Source: Streptomyces anulatus
GTDB taxonomy: Bacteria > Actinomycetota > Actinomycetes > Streptomycetales > Streptomycetaceae
Reading direction: 5' to 3'
Length of the DNA stretch: 64,000 nt
NCBI RefSeq assembly: GCF_014650675.1
Contig: NZ_BMVK01000007.1
Coordinates: forward strand, 248,001-312,000
Shown here: in pieces, positions 52,800 to 62,041 of the stretch
How positions within the stretch are numbered: the stretch's first letter is position 1
How the letters are laid out: each line of letters opens with the position of its first letter
Translations under genes and position numbers: made by a program
The notes under the pieces: model-generated
Told to the model about the DNA's origin: nothing
Database searches by the model: none
Seen by the model: the letters and a program-made list of their open reading frames with translations, nothing else

Positions 52800-53660
52800 T
52801 CAGTTCGTGGTGGCGGAGGCGCGGTTGCGGTTGAACTCCTGGACGTTCCGCTGCTGTTCGTCGTAGCTGTCGGTGAACCGGGTGTCGCCGGGGCCGACCG
52901 TGACGAAGTACAGCCAGGGTCCGGGCGTGGGGCTGACGGCCGCGCGCAGCGCCTCCTCCCCCGGGTTGCCGATGGGCGTCGGCGGCAGGCCCTTGATCCG
53001 GTAGCTGTTGTACGGGCTGTCCAGCTGGGTTTCCGCGGTCGTCGTGTCCAGGGTGGAGCGCTTGAGGGCGTAGTTGATGGTGGAGTCCATCTGCAACGGC
53101 ATGTCCTTGAGCAGCCGGTTGTAGACGACCCGGGCCACCTTGCCCATGTCGGAGGCGGTGTCGGCCTCGGCCTGGACGATGCTGGCGATCGTGATCGTGT
53201 CGTAGACGGAGACGTTGTTGCGCTGGGCCCCCGCCGTGACGTGGTCGGCGCCGAAGTGCTTGCGGGCGGTGTCCGCCATGTACCGCAGCAGGCCGGCGGG
53301 CTCGGTCGCGGCGTCGATCGGATACGTGGCCGGGAAGAGGTATCCCTCGGGGTTGCCCTCGGCCTGGGCGGGCAGAGCCAGGTCCACCGTCGTCGCGGCC
53401 TTGTGCGTGCTGCCGGGCTTCAGGTCGAGCGCCCGGTCGACGGCCTCGTACACCTGCGAGGCACGACGGCCCTCGGGGATCATCAGAGTGCTGTGCGGGC
53501 TTTCCTTCTCGTGCCCGCCCTCGTCCGATCCGGTCAGGGACAGCGGGATCAGGACGGCGGCCGACACGACGAGCAGGGCGACGGCGGCCAGGACGACCTT
53601 GCCGCGGCGGGTCGGGCGGAGTCTGCGACGGGGTCGGGCGTCCGGGGACTCGTTCACCAT
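52800..53660 (-). CDS. mltG: MltG-like endolytic murein transglycosylase
   Basis: 286 residues with an N-terminal membrane anchor (~22-42). The YceG/MltG domain has the active-site helix IASIVQAEAD with conserved Glu 165, then VVYNRLLKDMPLQMDSTINY, LDSPYNSYRIKGLPPTPIGNP and PTPGPWLYFV, all family hallmarks. It cuts nascent glycan strands and sets their length. This short version lacks the large N-terminal extension of the housekeeping Streptomyces MltG, so it is probably a second copy. No clear ribosome site precedes ATG 53660. Confidence 0.88.
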   Translation of the reverse strand: MVNESPDARPRRRLRPTRRGKVVLAAVALLVVSAAVLIPLSLTGSDEGGHEKESPHSTLMIPEGRRASQVYEAVDRALDLKPGSTHKAATTVDLALPAQAEGNPEGYLFPATYPIDAATEPAGLLRYMADTARKHFGADHVTAGAQRNNVSVYDTITIASIVQAEADTASDMGKVARVVYNRLLKDMPLQMDSTINYALKRSTLDTTTAETQLDSPYNSYRIKGLPPTPIGNPGEEALRAAVSPTPGPWLYFVTVGPGDTRFTDSYDEQQRNVQEFNRNRASATTN

Positions 53661-53749
53661 GCGGGCACGTTAACCCGGGGCACGAGCCACGGCCGGTAGC
53701 TCGGCCACGGCGTCGGCTCCGGCGACACGAACGCCGTACCGAGCGACCG

Positions 53750-53794
53750 GAACACACGACGCCCAGAACACACGAACAGGGGATCGGGTGTTCG
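53750..53794. promoter_or_regulatory. Repeat cluster upstream of the micropeptide
   Basis: GAACACACGA occurs twice as direct repeats 16 bp apart (53750 and 53766). The second overlaps an inverted repeat CGAACA-N10-TGTTCG (53773-53794). They lie 136 nt upstream of the micropeptide start and could bind a regulator. Confidence 0.4.
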
Positions 53795-53929
53795 CTGGAA
53801 CGTGTGATCGTCAGCGGATTCGTTGCTGTTCACCCGTCAGGGGCGTGATGATTGCAGAGCGCAGTCAACGGGCTGCAGACCGCTACTGCGCAGTCCCACA
53901 GATGCACCACGTACAAGGAGAAAGACCAG

Positions 53930-53989
53930 ATGAACTTCCTGACCAACCTGCTTGCCGGCGTCGTCCACTTCGTGGGTTGGCTCGTCTGA
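53930..53989 (+). CDS. 19-residue hydrophobic micropeptide
   Basis: ATG 53930 to TGA encodes MNFLTNLLAGVVHFVGWLV. AAGGAG lies 9 nt upstream. A 16-bp terminator starts 13 nt after the stop, so the unit is a self-contained small gene. Polar residues (N2, N6, G10, H13) fall every 3-4 positions, giving an amphipathic helix with a wide hydrophobic face, and there is no signal peptide. It could lie on the membrane like short regulatory or toxin peptides. I do not recognise a family with certainty. Confidence 0.6.
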   Translation: MNFLTNLLAGVVHFVGWLV

Positions 53990-54002
53990 CCATTGCTCCG
54001 CC

Positions 54003-54042
54003 CGGCGCCGTCGCTCCCCGTCCCACGGGAGCGGCGGCGCCG
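54003..54042 (+). terminator. Strong terminator after the micropeptide
   Basis: A 16-bp stem (CGGCGCCGTCGCTCCC with its complement, one G-U pair) around an 8-nt loop. It lies 13 nt after the micropeptide stop and 24 nt before the stop of the convergent gene, so it can serve both. Confidence 0.85.
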
Positions 54043-54066
54043 CCGTGTGTAGGGAAGCCGGCCGGC

Positions 54067-54678
54067 TCAGCCGTTCGCCACTGCCGGTCCGGCGAAGGGC
54101 GGCAGCGCGGTGAACTCGGGTGCGACCGTCACCGCCGCCGCGAGGGCGTCGAGCGTCCGGCGGACCCGGGTGAGCGGGTGGTCCGGGAATTCCGCGTCCC
54201 ACTGCGCGTGGTCCGCCGCGTGGAAGGGCAGCCCGCCCTGGACCTCGGGGGCGTAGGGGTGCGGCCGGAAGTACTGGTCGGGGCCGAGCTTGGCCATCAC
54301 CACGGCTTCCCGCATACCGGTCATGCCGCGCTCCGCCGCCTGGATCTTCACCACGGTGCTGCATCCGGCGCGCGGCACGGTGAAGCTGCCAATGAAGGCC
54401 TGCCCGCTGGGCTGTCCCGGCAGCGGCAGTTTGAGTATCTGGCGCAGGGCGGGCAGCTCGCCCAGTCGCTTCACCGACGCTTCGACGAGTCCGCCGCCGA
54501 CCCGCGCGGTGAAATGGGTGAGCCCGTGGCGCAGGGCGGGGCCGTCGTCCAGCGCGGCAGGCAGATCCGGCGGCAGGTCGAAGAAGTGCAGCGACAGCAC
54601 ATCACCGTGGTCGTTCAGCCAGGTGTCGCTGTCCACGGTTCGGTAGCCGGGGAGTTCCACCCCGAGGAGAGCTCTCAT
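54067..54678 (-). CDS. Hypothetical protein, conserved-looking
   Basis: 203 residues from ATG 54678. The whole frame has good third-position bias. The sequence has TWLNDHGDVLSLHFFDLPPD near the start, a central GSFTVPRAGCSTVVKIQAAE and VMAKLGPDQYFRPHPYAPEV later. There is no signal peptide or membrane segment. I do not recognise the family; the pattern suggests a compact soluble alpha/beta protein. It is single-gene, between the micropeptide terminator and the ABC exporter gene. Confidence 0.7.
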   Translation of the reverse strand: MRALLGVELPGYRTVDSDTWLNDHGDVLSLHFFDLPPDLPAALDDGPALRHGLTHFTARVGGGLVEASVKRLGELPALRQILKLPLPGQPSGQAFIGSFTVPRAGCSTVVKIQAAERGMTGMREAVVMAKLGPDQYFRPHPYAPEVQGGLPFHAADHAQWDAEFPDHPLTRVRRTLDALAAAVTVAPEFTALPPFAGPAVANG

Positions 54679-54770
54679 GCGCGGCGATCATGCCGTACGC
54701 GCGCCGCGCCGGTGACATCAGGGGGCTGTCGCATCACCCCGACACCGGAGACCGGTCCTGCCGGGCTCGG

Positions 54771-56582
54771 TCAGGGGGCCGGCACCGGGGCCGGGTGGGC
54801 GTCGCGGCGGATCAGGGCGGCGTAGTGGCCGTCGCGGTCGAGCAGTTCCTCGTGCGTACCGCGCTCGGCGGCCCGGCCGTCCTCCAGGACGACGATCTGG
54901 TCCGCGTCGCGGACGGTGGAGAGGCGGTGCGCGATGGTGAGCGTGGTCCGTCCTGCGGACAGGGCGTCGATCGCTTGCTGCACGGCCTGTTCCGTACGGG
55001 TGTCGAGCGCGCTGGTCGCCTCGTCGAGGATCAGCACCGGCGGGTCGCGCAGGATGGTGCGGGCGATGGCGAGGCGCTGCTTCTCGCCGCCCGAGAAGCG
55101 GTAGCCGCGCTCACCGACCAGGGTGTCGTAGCCGTCGGGCAGGGAGGCGATGTGGTCGTGGATCTGCGCCGCGCGGGCCGCGGCCTCGATCTCCTCGTCG
55201 GTGGCGTCCGGCTTGGCGAAGCGGAGGTTGTCGGCGACCGAGGCGTGGAAGAGGTAGGTCTCCTGGGAGACGACGCCGACCGCTCGGGCGAGGGTGTCGA
55301 AGTCCAGGTCGCGGACGTCGACCCCGTCGAGCGTGACCCGGCCGCCGGTGACGTCGTACAGCCGGGGCACGAGATAGCTCAGGGTGGACTTGCCGGAACC
55401 GGTGGATCCGACGACCGCGAGGCTGCCGCCCGCGGGAACGGTCACGTCGATGCCGGTCAGCGTGGGGCCGTTCTTCTCGTCGTAGCTGAAGTCGACGTCC
55501 TCGAAGGCGATCTCGCCGCGGATCTTCTCCAGTCGGACCGGGTGTTCCGGTTCGGTGATGTCGACCGTGAGGTCGAGGTACTCGAAGATGCGCTGGAAGA
55601 GGGCGAGGGAGGTCTGCATCTGCACACCGGTGGAGAGCAGGCTGACCGCCGGGCGGAACAGCCCCTGCTGGAGGGTGACGAAGGCGACCAGGGTGCCGAT
55701 GGAGACGGTGGCGGCTCCGGACGCGAAGGTGAGACCGGCCGCCCAGTAGATGACGGCGGGCATGGCGGCCATCACGATGCCGATCGTGGACATCCGCCAG
55801 CGGCCGGCCATGTTGGAGCGCACTTCCAGGTCGACGAGGCGCTCGGACTCCTCGGCGAAGCCCTGGGTGAGGGAGTCGGAGCGGCCCATGGTGCGGCCGA
55901 GGAGGATGCCGCTGACCGAGAGGGATTCGGTGACCGTGGCGGCCATCGCGGCCATCTGCTTCTGGCGCTGGGTGGTGATCCTCTTGCGTTCCCGGCCGAC
56001 GCGGCGACTGATCGCGACGAAGACCGGAAGCAGGAGCAGCGAGACGACGGTGAGCCGCCAGTCGAGGGCGAGCATGGCGACGACGGTCGCGATGACGGCC
56101 GTGAGGTTGGAGACGAGCGAGGTGGCGGTGGAGGTGACCGTCGCCTGCATGCCGCCGATGTCGTTGGCGATGCGGGACTGGACCTCGCCCGTGCGGGTGC
56201 GGGTGAAGAAGGCGAGCGGCATCCGCTGGAGCTGGGTGTAGACGGCGGTGCGCAGGTCATGCATGACCCGCTGACCGACGGTGGTCGAGATCAGGGTCTG
56301 GAGCACGCCGAAGACGCTGGTCATCACGGCGGTGAGGATCATGCCGAGCGCCAGCAGGGTCAGCAGGCCCGTGCGCCCCTGCGGGATCGCGGTGTCCAGG
56401 ATCTCGCGCAGCAGGAACGGGGAGGCGACCGATACCAGGGAGGACGCGCCGACCAGCAGGCCGACGACGGCCAGGCGGCCGCGGTAGGGGTGGAAGAGGC
56501 GGAGGATGCGGCGCACCTCGGCGGGCGGCCGGTCTGTGGTGGCATCGGGTGGGGGCGTCCACGTGGGCTCTTCGGGTTTCAT
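54771..56582 (-). CDS. Multidrug-type ABC exporter (fused membrane and ATPase domains)
   Basis: 603 residues from ATG 56582, with AAGGAG close upstream; an earlier ATG adds 31 residues of non-homologous sequence. Six membrane helices fill ~35-320, then an ATPase domain with GSTGSGKSTLSYL, FSGGEKQRLAIARTI, LILDEATSALD and IAHRLSTV, all intact. It should work as a homodimeric exporter. It is divergent from the MarR gene, whose palindromes lie in the 113-bp gap, so the MarR protein very likely controls it. Confidence 0.92.
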   Translation of the reverse strand: MKPEEPTWTPPPDATTDRPPAEVRRILRLFHPYRGRLAVVGLLVGASSLVSVASPFLLREILDTAIPQGRTGLLTLLALGMILTAVMTSVFGVLQTLISTTVGQRVMHDLRTAVYTQLQRMPLAFFTRTRTGEVQSRIANDIGGMQATVTSTATSLVSNLTAVIATVVAMLALDWRLTVVSLLLLPVFVAISRRVGRERKRITTQRQKQMAAMAATVTESLSVSGILLGRTMGRSDSLTQGFAEESERLVDLEVRSNMAGRWRMSTIGIVMAAMPAVIYWAAGLTFASGAATVSIGTLVAFVTLQQGLFRPAVSLLSTGVQMQTSLALFQRIFEYLDLTVDITEPEHPVRLEKIRGEIAFEDVDFSYDEKNGPTLTGIDVTVPAGGSLAVVGSTGSGKSTLSYLVPRLYDVTGGRVTLDGVDVRDLDFDTLARAVGVVSQETYLFHASVADNLRFAKPDATDEEIEAAARAAQIHDHIASLPDGYDTLVGERGYRFSGGEKQRLAIARTILRDPPVLILDEATSALDTRTEQAVQQAIDALSAGRTTLTIAHRLSTVRDADQIVVLEDGRAAERGTHEELLDRDGHYAALIRRDAHPAPVPAP

Positions 56583-56647
56583 GGGCTCCTTCGGCGGGCG
56601 TGAGGCGTGGCCGGGCCGACCCGGCCACGCACATGGAGAGCCTAGCT

Positions 56648-56691
56648 CATTGTTACCTATACTCACAATGAACAAGGTCCTGATATTGTTC
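56648..56691. promoter_or_regulatory. MarR operator candidate between exporter and regulator
   Basis: Two overlapping inverted repeats: CATTGT-N11-ACAATG (56648-56670) and GAACAA-N10-TTGTTC (56670-56691). The second ends 5 bp before the MarR start. An AT-rich -10-like TATTGT (56684-56689) lies inside it, so binding would block the regulator's own promoter. Confidence 0.65.
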
Positions 56692-56695
56692 CCGT

Positions 56696-57175
56696 ATGGA
56701 CGCCCCAGATTCCCCCGGTCCGGTCGGCTCCGCCGGCGCCCCCGACACCGACGGCATGCTCGCCGAGCAGTTGCTGCGGCTGACCCGCCGGCTGCACCGC
56801 ATCCAGAGCCGCCAGCTGGAGCCGGTCGACATCACTCCGGCCCAGTTCCGGCTGCTGCGGACGGTCGCGAGTTACGACGCGGCCCCCCGGATGGCGGATC
56901 TCGCCCGGCGTCTGGACGTCGTTCCGCGCGCCGTGACGACGCTGGTCGACGCGCTGGAGGCGAGCGGCCGGGTGCGCCGCGCCCCGGACCCCGACAGCCG
57001 CCGGGTGGTCCGCGTCGAGATCACGGACGAGGGGCGCGCCACGCTGCGGTCCCTGCGCAGCGCGCGCCGGGCCGCCGCAGAGGAGATCCTGGCTCCATTG
57101 ACCGCCGATCAGCGCGAGGTCCTCGGCGGGCTGCTGTCCGCCCTGGTCGACGGCATGCCGGAACGCCGCTGCTGA
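56696..57175 (+). CDS. MarR-family transcriptional regulator
   Basis: 159 residues. A winged-helix core shows ITPAQFRLLRTV, MADLARRLDVVPRAVTTLVD and the wing RRAPDPDSRRVVRVEITDEG. MarR dimers bind palindromes and are released by ligands, often drugs or aromatic acids. There is no ribosome site before ATG 56696, and the -10-like box ends 6 nt upstream, so the message is probably leaderless. It is divergent from the exporter gene. The dehydrogenase gene follows after 24 nt and may be co-transcribed. Confidence 0.93.
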   Translation: MDAPDSPGPVGSAGAPDTDGMLAEQLLRLTRRLHRIQSRQLEPVDITPAQFRLLRTVASYDAAPRMADLARRLDVVPRAVTTLVDALEASGRVRRAPDPDSRRVVRVEITDEGRATLRSLRSARRAAAEEILAPLTADQREVLGGLLSALVDGMPERRC

Positions 57176-57199
57176 ACACCGCGCCGAGCCGCCGAGGAG

Positions 57200-60154
57200 A
57201 TGGCCGACATGCCGCTGCTGGAGCCCGACCCGGAAGCCCTGCGCCCCGGAACGGCACGGGAACCCGCCCCCGACCGGGTCACCGACCGCAGCGCGGGCGG
57301 CACCCCGGAGCCGCTGCGGAGCGAGCTGACGGCCCTGCTCGGCGCCGACAAGGTGCTCTGGAAGATCTCCGACCTCGTGCGGTACGCCTCCGACGCCAGC
57401 CCCTACCGCTTCCTCCCCCGGGTCGTGCTGGTCCCCGAGGACCTCGACGACATCTCCGCGATCCTGTCGTACGCCCACGGCAAGGGCCGCGACGTGGTCT
57501 TCCGGGCCGCGGGCACCAGCCTCAACGGCCAGGCTCAGGGCGAGGACATCCTCGTCGACGTACGCCGCCACTGGACCGGCGTCGAGGTGCTGGACGACGG
57601 GGCGCGGGCCCGGATCCGGCCGGGGACGACGGTGCTGCGGGCCAACATCGCCCTCGCCCGGCACGGCAGGCTGCTGGGCCCCGACCCGGCCAGCGCCATC
57701 GCCTGCACCGTCGGCGGGGTCGTCGCCAACAACGCCTCCGGAATGACGGCGGGCACCACCCGCAACTCCTACCGGACGCTCGCCTCGCTCACCTTCGTCC
57801 TGCCGAGCGGCACCGTCGTCGACACCGCCGACCCGGCCGCCGACGAGGAGCTGGCCCGCGCCGAGCCGGAGCTGTGCGCGGGACTGATGGAGCTGAAGGC
57901 GGAGATCGAGGCGGACGCGGAGCTGGCCGCCAGGATCCGCGCCAAGTACACGATCAAGAACACCAACGGCTACCGCCTCGACGCCTTCCTCGACGGGGCG
58001 ACGCCGGTACGGATCCTGCGCGGGCTGATGGTCGGCTCGGAGGGCACGTTCGGCTTCATCTCCGAGGTCGTCTTCGACACCCTGCCGCTGGACCGGCGGA
58101 TCTCCAGCGCGCTGCTGTTCTTCCCCTCCCTCACCGCCGCCGCGGCCGCCGTGCCCCGGTTCAACGAGGCGGGCGCCATCGCCGTGGAGCTGATGGACGG
58201 CAACACGCTGCGCGCCTCCGTCAGCGTGCCCGGTGTCCCGGCGGACTGGGCGGCGCTGCCCCGGACCACGACCGCACTGCTGGTGGAGTTCCGGGCGGCC
58301 GACGAGGCGGGCCAGGAGGCGTTCGAGCGGGCGGCCGACGCCGTCGTCGCCGGTCTGGACCTGGTCGTCCCGGCCGTGTCGGTGACCAACGCGTTCACCC
58401 GGGACCCCGGGACGATCGCCGGGTACTGGAAGGCCCGCAAGGCGTTCGTCACGGCGGTCGGCGGGTCCCGGCCCTCGGGGACCACCCTGATCACGGAGGA
58501 CTTCGCCGTGCCGCCGGCACAGCTGGCCGACGCCTGCGAGGCGCTGCTGGAGCTCCAGTCGCGCCACGGTTTCGACGCCGCCGTGGCCGGTCACGCCGCG
58601 CACGGCAATCTGCACTTCCTGCTGGCGTTCGACGCGGCGAAGCCGGCCGACGTCGAGCGGTACGACGCTTTCATGCAGGAGTTCTGCGCGCTGGTGGTGG
58701 ACCGTTTCGACGGGTCGCTCAAGGCGGAGCACGCCACCGGACGCAATATCGCGCCCTTCCTGGAGCGGGAATGGGGGCCGCGCGCCACCGAGCTGATGTG
58801 GCGGACGAAGCAGGTCATCGATCCCGCCGGGGTGCTCGCTCCGCGCATCGTCCTGGACCGGGATCCGCGGGCCCATCTGCGCGGCCTGAAGACCATTCCG
58901 AAGGTGGAGGCGGTCGCCGACCCGTGCATCGAGTGCGGCTTCTGCGAACCGACCTGCCCCAGCGAGGATCTGACGACCACTCCGCGCCAGCGGATCGTGC
59001 TGCGCCGGGAGATGATGCGCCAGGTGGACGGTTCACCGGTCGAGGCCGGCCTGCTGGACGCCTACGGGTACGACGCCGTGGACACCTGCGCCGGGGACTC
59101 CACCTGCAAGCTCGCCTGTCCGGTCGGCATCGACACCGGGGCGATGATGAAGGCCTTCCGGCACCGCAGGCACACGCCGCGCGAGGAGCGGATCGCCGCG
59201 CTCACCGCGAAGAACTTCGCGGTGGTGGAGGCCTCGGCGCGGCTGGCCGTGGCGGTGGCGGACGCGGTCGGCGACCGGGTGGGCGACGGTCCGCTCGGGG
59301 CCGTGACGCGGCTCGCCCGCAAGGCCGTCCGCCCCGATCTCGTACCGGAGTGGCTGCCCCAGATCCCCGGAGCGGCGGCCCGGCGGCTGCCGCGTACGGA
59401 CCGCGTCGGGGCGAGCGCGGTCTACTACCCGGCCTGCGTCAACCGCATCTTCGCCGGGCCGGACGGCCGTCCGGGGCTCTCCCTGGCCGAGGCGGTGGTC
59501 GCCGTGTCCGGGCGGGCCGGGAAGCCGGTGTGGATCCCCGAGGACGTCGCGGGGACGTGCTGCGCGACGATCTGGCACTCCAAGGGGTACGACGCGGGCA
59601 ACAGGATCATGGCGAACCGCATCGTGGAGGCCGCCTGGGGCTGGACGGCGGGCGGGACGCTGCCGCTGGTCGTGGACGCGTCCTCGTGCACGCTCGGCAT
59701 CGCCGAGGAGGTGGTGCCCTACCTCAGCGAGGACAACCGGGCGCTGCACCGTGAACTGACCGTCGTGGACTCGCTGGTGTGGGCGGCCGACGAACTGCTG
59801 CCGGAGCTGACGGTGTTCCGCACCGCCGGGTCGGCCGTCGTGCATCCGACCTGCTCGATGGAACACCTGGGTGACGTGGGGCAGTTGCGCGCGCTGGCCG
59901 AGGCATGCGCGGACGAGGTCGTGGTGCCGGACGACGCGGGGTGCTGCGCGTTCGCGGGCGACCGGGGCATGCTCCACAAGGAGTTGACCGACTCGGCGAC
60001 GGCCAAGGAGGCGGCCGAGGTCGCGCTGCGCCCCTACGACCTCCATCTGTCGGCGAACCGGATGTGCGAGATCGGCATGGAACGGGCCACCGGACAGCCC
60101 TACCGCTCGGCGCTGATCGAGTTGGAGCACGCCACTCGGCCGACCGTCCGTTAG
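57200..60154 (+). CDS. FAD/Fe-S 2-hydroxyacid dehydrogenase (GlcD-GlcF fusion type)
   Basis: 984 residues. An N-terminal FAD-binding-4 domain (GTSLNGQAQGEDILVDVRRH, VGGVVANNASGMTAGT) is followed by an FAD-oxidase C-terminal domain. Two ferredoxin-like 4Fe-4S clusters follow (CIECGFCEPTCPS and CAGDSTCKLACP). The C-terminus has two CCG-type Cys-rich domains, PACVNRIFAG and DDAGCCAFAGDRGM. This is the YdiJ/D-lactate or D-2-hydroxyglutarate dehydrogenase plan, oxidising a D-2-hydroxyacid and passing electrons to the membrane pool. The second ATG (57209) has better ribosome-site spacing from GAGGAG than 57200. Confidence 0.88.
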   Translation: MADMPLLEPDPEALRPGTAREPAPDRVTDRSAGGTPEPLRSELTALLGADKVLWKISDLVRYASDASPYRFLPRVVLVPEDLDDISAILSYAHGKGRDVVFRAAGTSLNGQAQGEDILVDVRRHWTGVEVLDDGARARIRPGTTVLRANIALARHGRLLGPDPASAIACTVGGVVANNASGMTAGTTRNSYRTLASLTFVLPSGTVVDTADPAADEELARAEPELCAGLMELKAEIEADAELAARIRAKYTIKNTNGYRLDAFLDGATPVRILRGLMVGSEGTFGFISEVVFDTLPLDRRISSALLFFPSLTAAAAAVPRFNEAGAIAVELMDGNTLRASVSVPGVPADWAALPRTTTALLVEFRAADEAGQEAFERAADAVVAGLDLVVPAVSVTNAFTRDPGTIAGYWKARKAFVTAVGGSRPSGTTLITEDFAVPPAQLADACEALLELQSRHGFDAAVAGHAAHGNLHFLLAFDAAKPADVERYDAFMQEFCALVVDRFDGSLKAEHATGRNIAPFLEREWGPRATELMWRTKQVIDPAGVLAPRIVLDRDPRAHLRGLKTIPKVEAVADPCIECGFCEPTCPSEDLTTTPRQRIVLRREMMRQVDGSPVEAGLLDAYGYDAVDTCAGDSTCKLACPVGIDTGAMMKAFRHRRHTPREERIAALTAKNFAVVEASARLAVAVADAVGDRVGDGPLGAVTRLARKAVRPDLVPEWLPQIPGAAARRLPRTDRVGASAVYYPACVNRIFAGPDGRPGLSLAEAVVAVSGRAGKPVWIPEDVAGTCCATIWHSKGYDAGNRIMANRIVEAAWGWTAGGTLPLVVDASSCTLGIAEEVVPYLSEDNRALHRELTVVDSLVWAADELLPELTVFRTAGSAVVHPTCSMEHLGDVGQLRALAEACADEVVVPDDAGCCAFAGDRGMLHKELTDSATAKEAAEVALRPYDLHLSANRMCEIGMERATGQPYRSALIELEHATRPTVR

Positions 60155-60206
60155 CCCGTTGAACGAGGGCGCGAACGCCCCGTCCGGCCTGCACAACTGA
60201 GCGTTT

Positions 60207-60241
60207 CGAGGCCCCGATTGGTTGCACCAGTCGGGGCCTCG
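60207..60241 (+). terminator. Terminator after the dehydrogenase gene
   Basis: CGAGGCCCCGA and TCGGGGCCTCG pair perfectly, and TGGT/ACCA extends the stem around a TGC loop. It lies 53 nt after the stop. Confidence 0.87.
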
Positions 60242-60415
60242 GCGTGCCGTGAAGAAAGTCCATGGTTTGAGGACGAGAGTCCAAATACTTCCCTTGCGCA
60301 CCATCAGCCTCACCCTCCAGGGTCCTTACCGAGACCCGGTCCCCGCGCTCGCCATCCGTACGGGGACCGGACGCGCTCGCGCACGTCTGAACCCCCAACC
60401 CCACCTGGAGGCTCG

Positions 60416-61882
60416 ATGAACGACGACGCCCGGCCCGCACCGGAACCGCAGGACATACCCCCGCACAGCGACGAGGTGGTGCGGCAGGACCCCAGCCGCC
60501 GTTCGGTGCTGTGGACGACGGCGGGCGTGGCCGGCGCCGGACTCGGCCTCGGCGCACTGGGAGCGGGGACCGCCTCGGCGGCCGGGGCGACCGCCCGCTC
60601 GACCGCGGAGGCGGTCGCCGCCGCCCCCGCCCGGCAGGGCCGCACCATGGCGGACGTCCGCTTCGAGGGGCGCTCCACGATCCGGGTCGGCATCGTGGGC
60701 CTCGGCAACCGGGGCGGCAGCATGATCGACCTGTTCCTCGCCGTCCCGGGCGTCCAGGTGAAGGCGGTCTGCGACCCGGTCCGGGACAAGGCGGAGAAGG
60801 CCGCCGCCAAGGTGACGGCCGCCGGTCAGCCCGCACCCGCCGTCTACGCCAAGGGCGAGGACGACTACGAGAACCTCTGCAAGCGCGGCGACCTCGACTT
60901 CGTCTATGTGGCGACGCCCTGGGAACTCCACTTCCCGATGGCGAAGGCGGCGATGCTGAACGGGAAGCACGTCGGCGTGGAGTGCCCCATCGCCATGCGG
61001 CTGGAAGAGCTGTGGCAGCTGGTGGACCTCTCCGAGCGCACCCGGCGGCACTGCATGCAGCTGGAGAACTGTTGTTACGGCAAGAACGAGATGCGGGTGC
61101 TGCGCATGGCGCACGCGGGTCTCTTCGGCGATCTGCTGCACGGCGCGGGCGCCTACAACCACGACCTGCGCGAGCTGATGTTCGACCCCGACTACTACGA
61201 GGGCCCCTGGCGCCGGCTGTGGCACACCCGGCTGCGCGGTGACCTCTACCCCAACCACGGGTTCGGGCCGGTCGCCAACTACATGGACGTCAACCGGGGC
61301 GACCGGGCCGTGAGCATCACGAGCATCGGCACGCCGGCCCTGTCGCTCGCCGAGTACCGCAAGGAGCACATGCCGGCCGGCGACCCCAGCTGGAAGGAGT
61401 CGTACATCGGGGCCGACCGGACGATCAGCCTCGTACAGACGGCCAAGGGCCGGGTGATCCGGCTGGAGCACGACGTGTCGTCCCCGCACCCCTACTCCCG
61501 TATCAACAGCCTCGGCGGTACGCGGGGCGTGTTCGAGGACTACCCGGAGCGCATCTATCTGGAGCCCACGAACACGAACCACCAGTGGGACGACTTCAAG
61601 AAGTACGCCGAGTGGGACCACTGGCTCTGGAAGGAGCACGCGAACCCGCCGGGCGGACACGGCGGCATGGACTACATGATGATCTTCCGGCTGATGCAGT
61701 GCATGCGGCTCGGCCTGGTCCCCGACTTCGACGTGTACGACGCGGCGACCTGGACGGCCCCCGTGCCGCTGAGCCATCTCTCCATCAAGGCCAAGGGCGC
61801 GCCGCTGCCGATCCCGGACTTCACCCGGGGCGAGTGGAAGAAGGCCCGGTCCGGCATGGACTCCGAGAAGCCCGCGGAGTGA
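60416..61882 (+). CDS. Tat-exported Gfo/Idh/MocA oxidoreductase-like (GH109 type)
   Basis: 488 residues from ATG 60416 behind GGAGG. A Tat signal (SRRSVLWTTAGVAGAGLGLG) opens the protein. A Rossmann domain follows (VGIVGLGNRGGSMIDLF, YVATPWELH), then the catalytic region typical of family GH109 (LENCCYGKNEMRVLRMAHAG, GAYNHDLRELMFD, HPYSRINSLGG). GH109 enzymes use bound NAD to hydrolyse alpha-N-acetylgalactosaminides. Pre-folded Tat export fits carriage of the cofactor. The gene lies between two strong terminators, so it is monocistronic. Substrate is inferred only from family motifs. Confidence 0.87.
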   Translation: MNDDARPAPEPQDIPPHSDEVVRQDPSRRSVLWTTAGVAGAGLGLGALGAGTASAAGATARSTAEAVAAAPARQGRTMADVRFEGRSTIRVGIVGLGNRGGSMIDLFLAVPGVQVKAVCDPVRDKAEKAAAKVTAAGQPAPAVYAKGEDDYENLCKRGDLDFVYVATPWELHFPMAKAAMLNGKHVGVECPIAMRLEELWQLVDLSERTRRHCMQLENCCYGKNEMRVLRMAHAGLFGDLLHGAGAYNHDLRELMFDPDYYEGPWRRLWHTRLRGDLYPNHGFGPVANYMDVNRGDRAVSITSIGTPALSLAEYRKEHMPAGDPSWKESYIGADRTISLVQTAKGRVIRLEHDVSSPHPYSRINSLGGTRGVFEDYPERIYLEPTNTNHQWDDFKKYAEWDHWLWKEHANPPGGHGGMDYMMIFRLMQCMRLGLVPDFDVYDAATWTAPVPLSHLSIKAKGAPLPIPDFTRGEWKKARSGMDSEKPAE

Positions 61883-61888
61883 CGCCCC

Positions 61889-61921
61889 CGGGGTCCCGGG
61901 CCGAGTCGGCCCGGGACCCCG
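61889..61921 (+). terminator. Terminator after the GH109-like gene
   Basis: CGGGGTCCCGGGCC and its exact complement flank GAGTC: a 14-bp stem, 6 nt after the stop. Confidence 0.88.
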
Positions 61922-62041
61922 CAGGGCTGCGGAGAGGGCCGGAAAACCGGTTGCCCCGGACCGGGACGAACAGGGAACCTTGCACGTCACCCCGTTCTTC
62001 GAGGTCCATCCGGATCTCCGTTTCACAAGCCCTGGGACGTC

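Noticed and set aside
53773..53794. LexA/SOS box
   Set aside because: Actinobacterial SOS boxes are GAAC-N4-GTTC. The spacing here is 12 between those cores.
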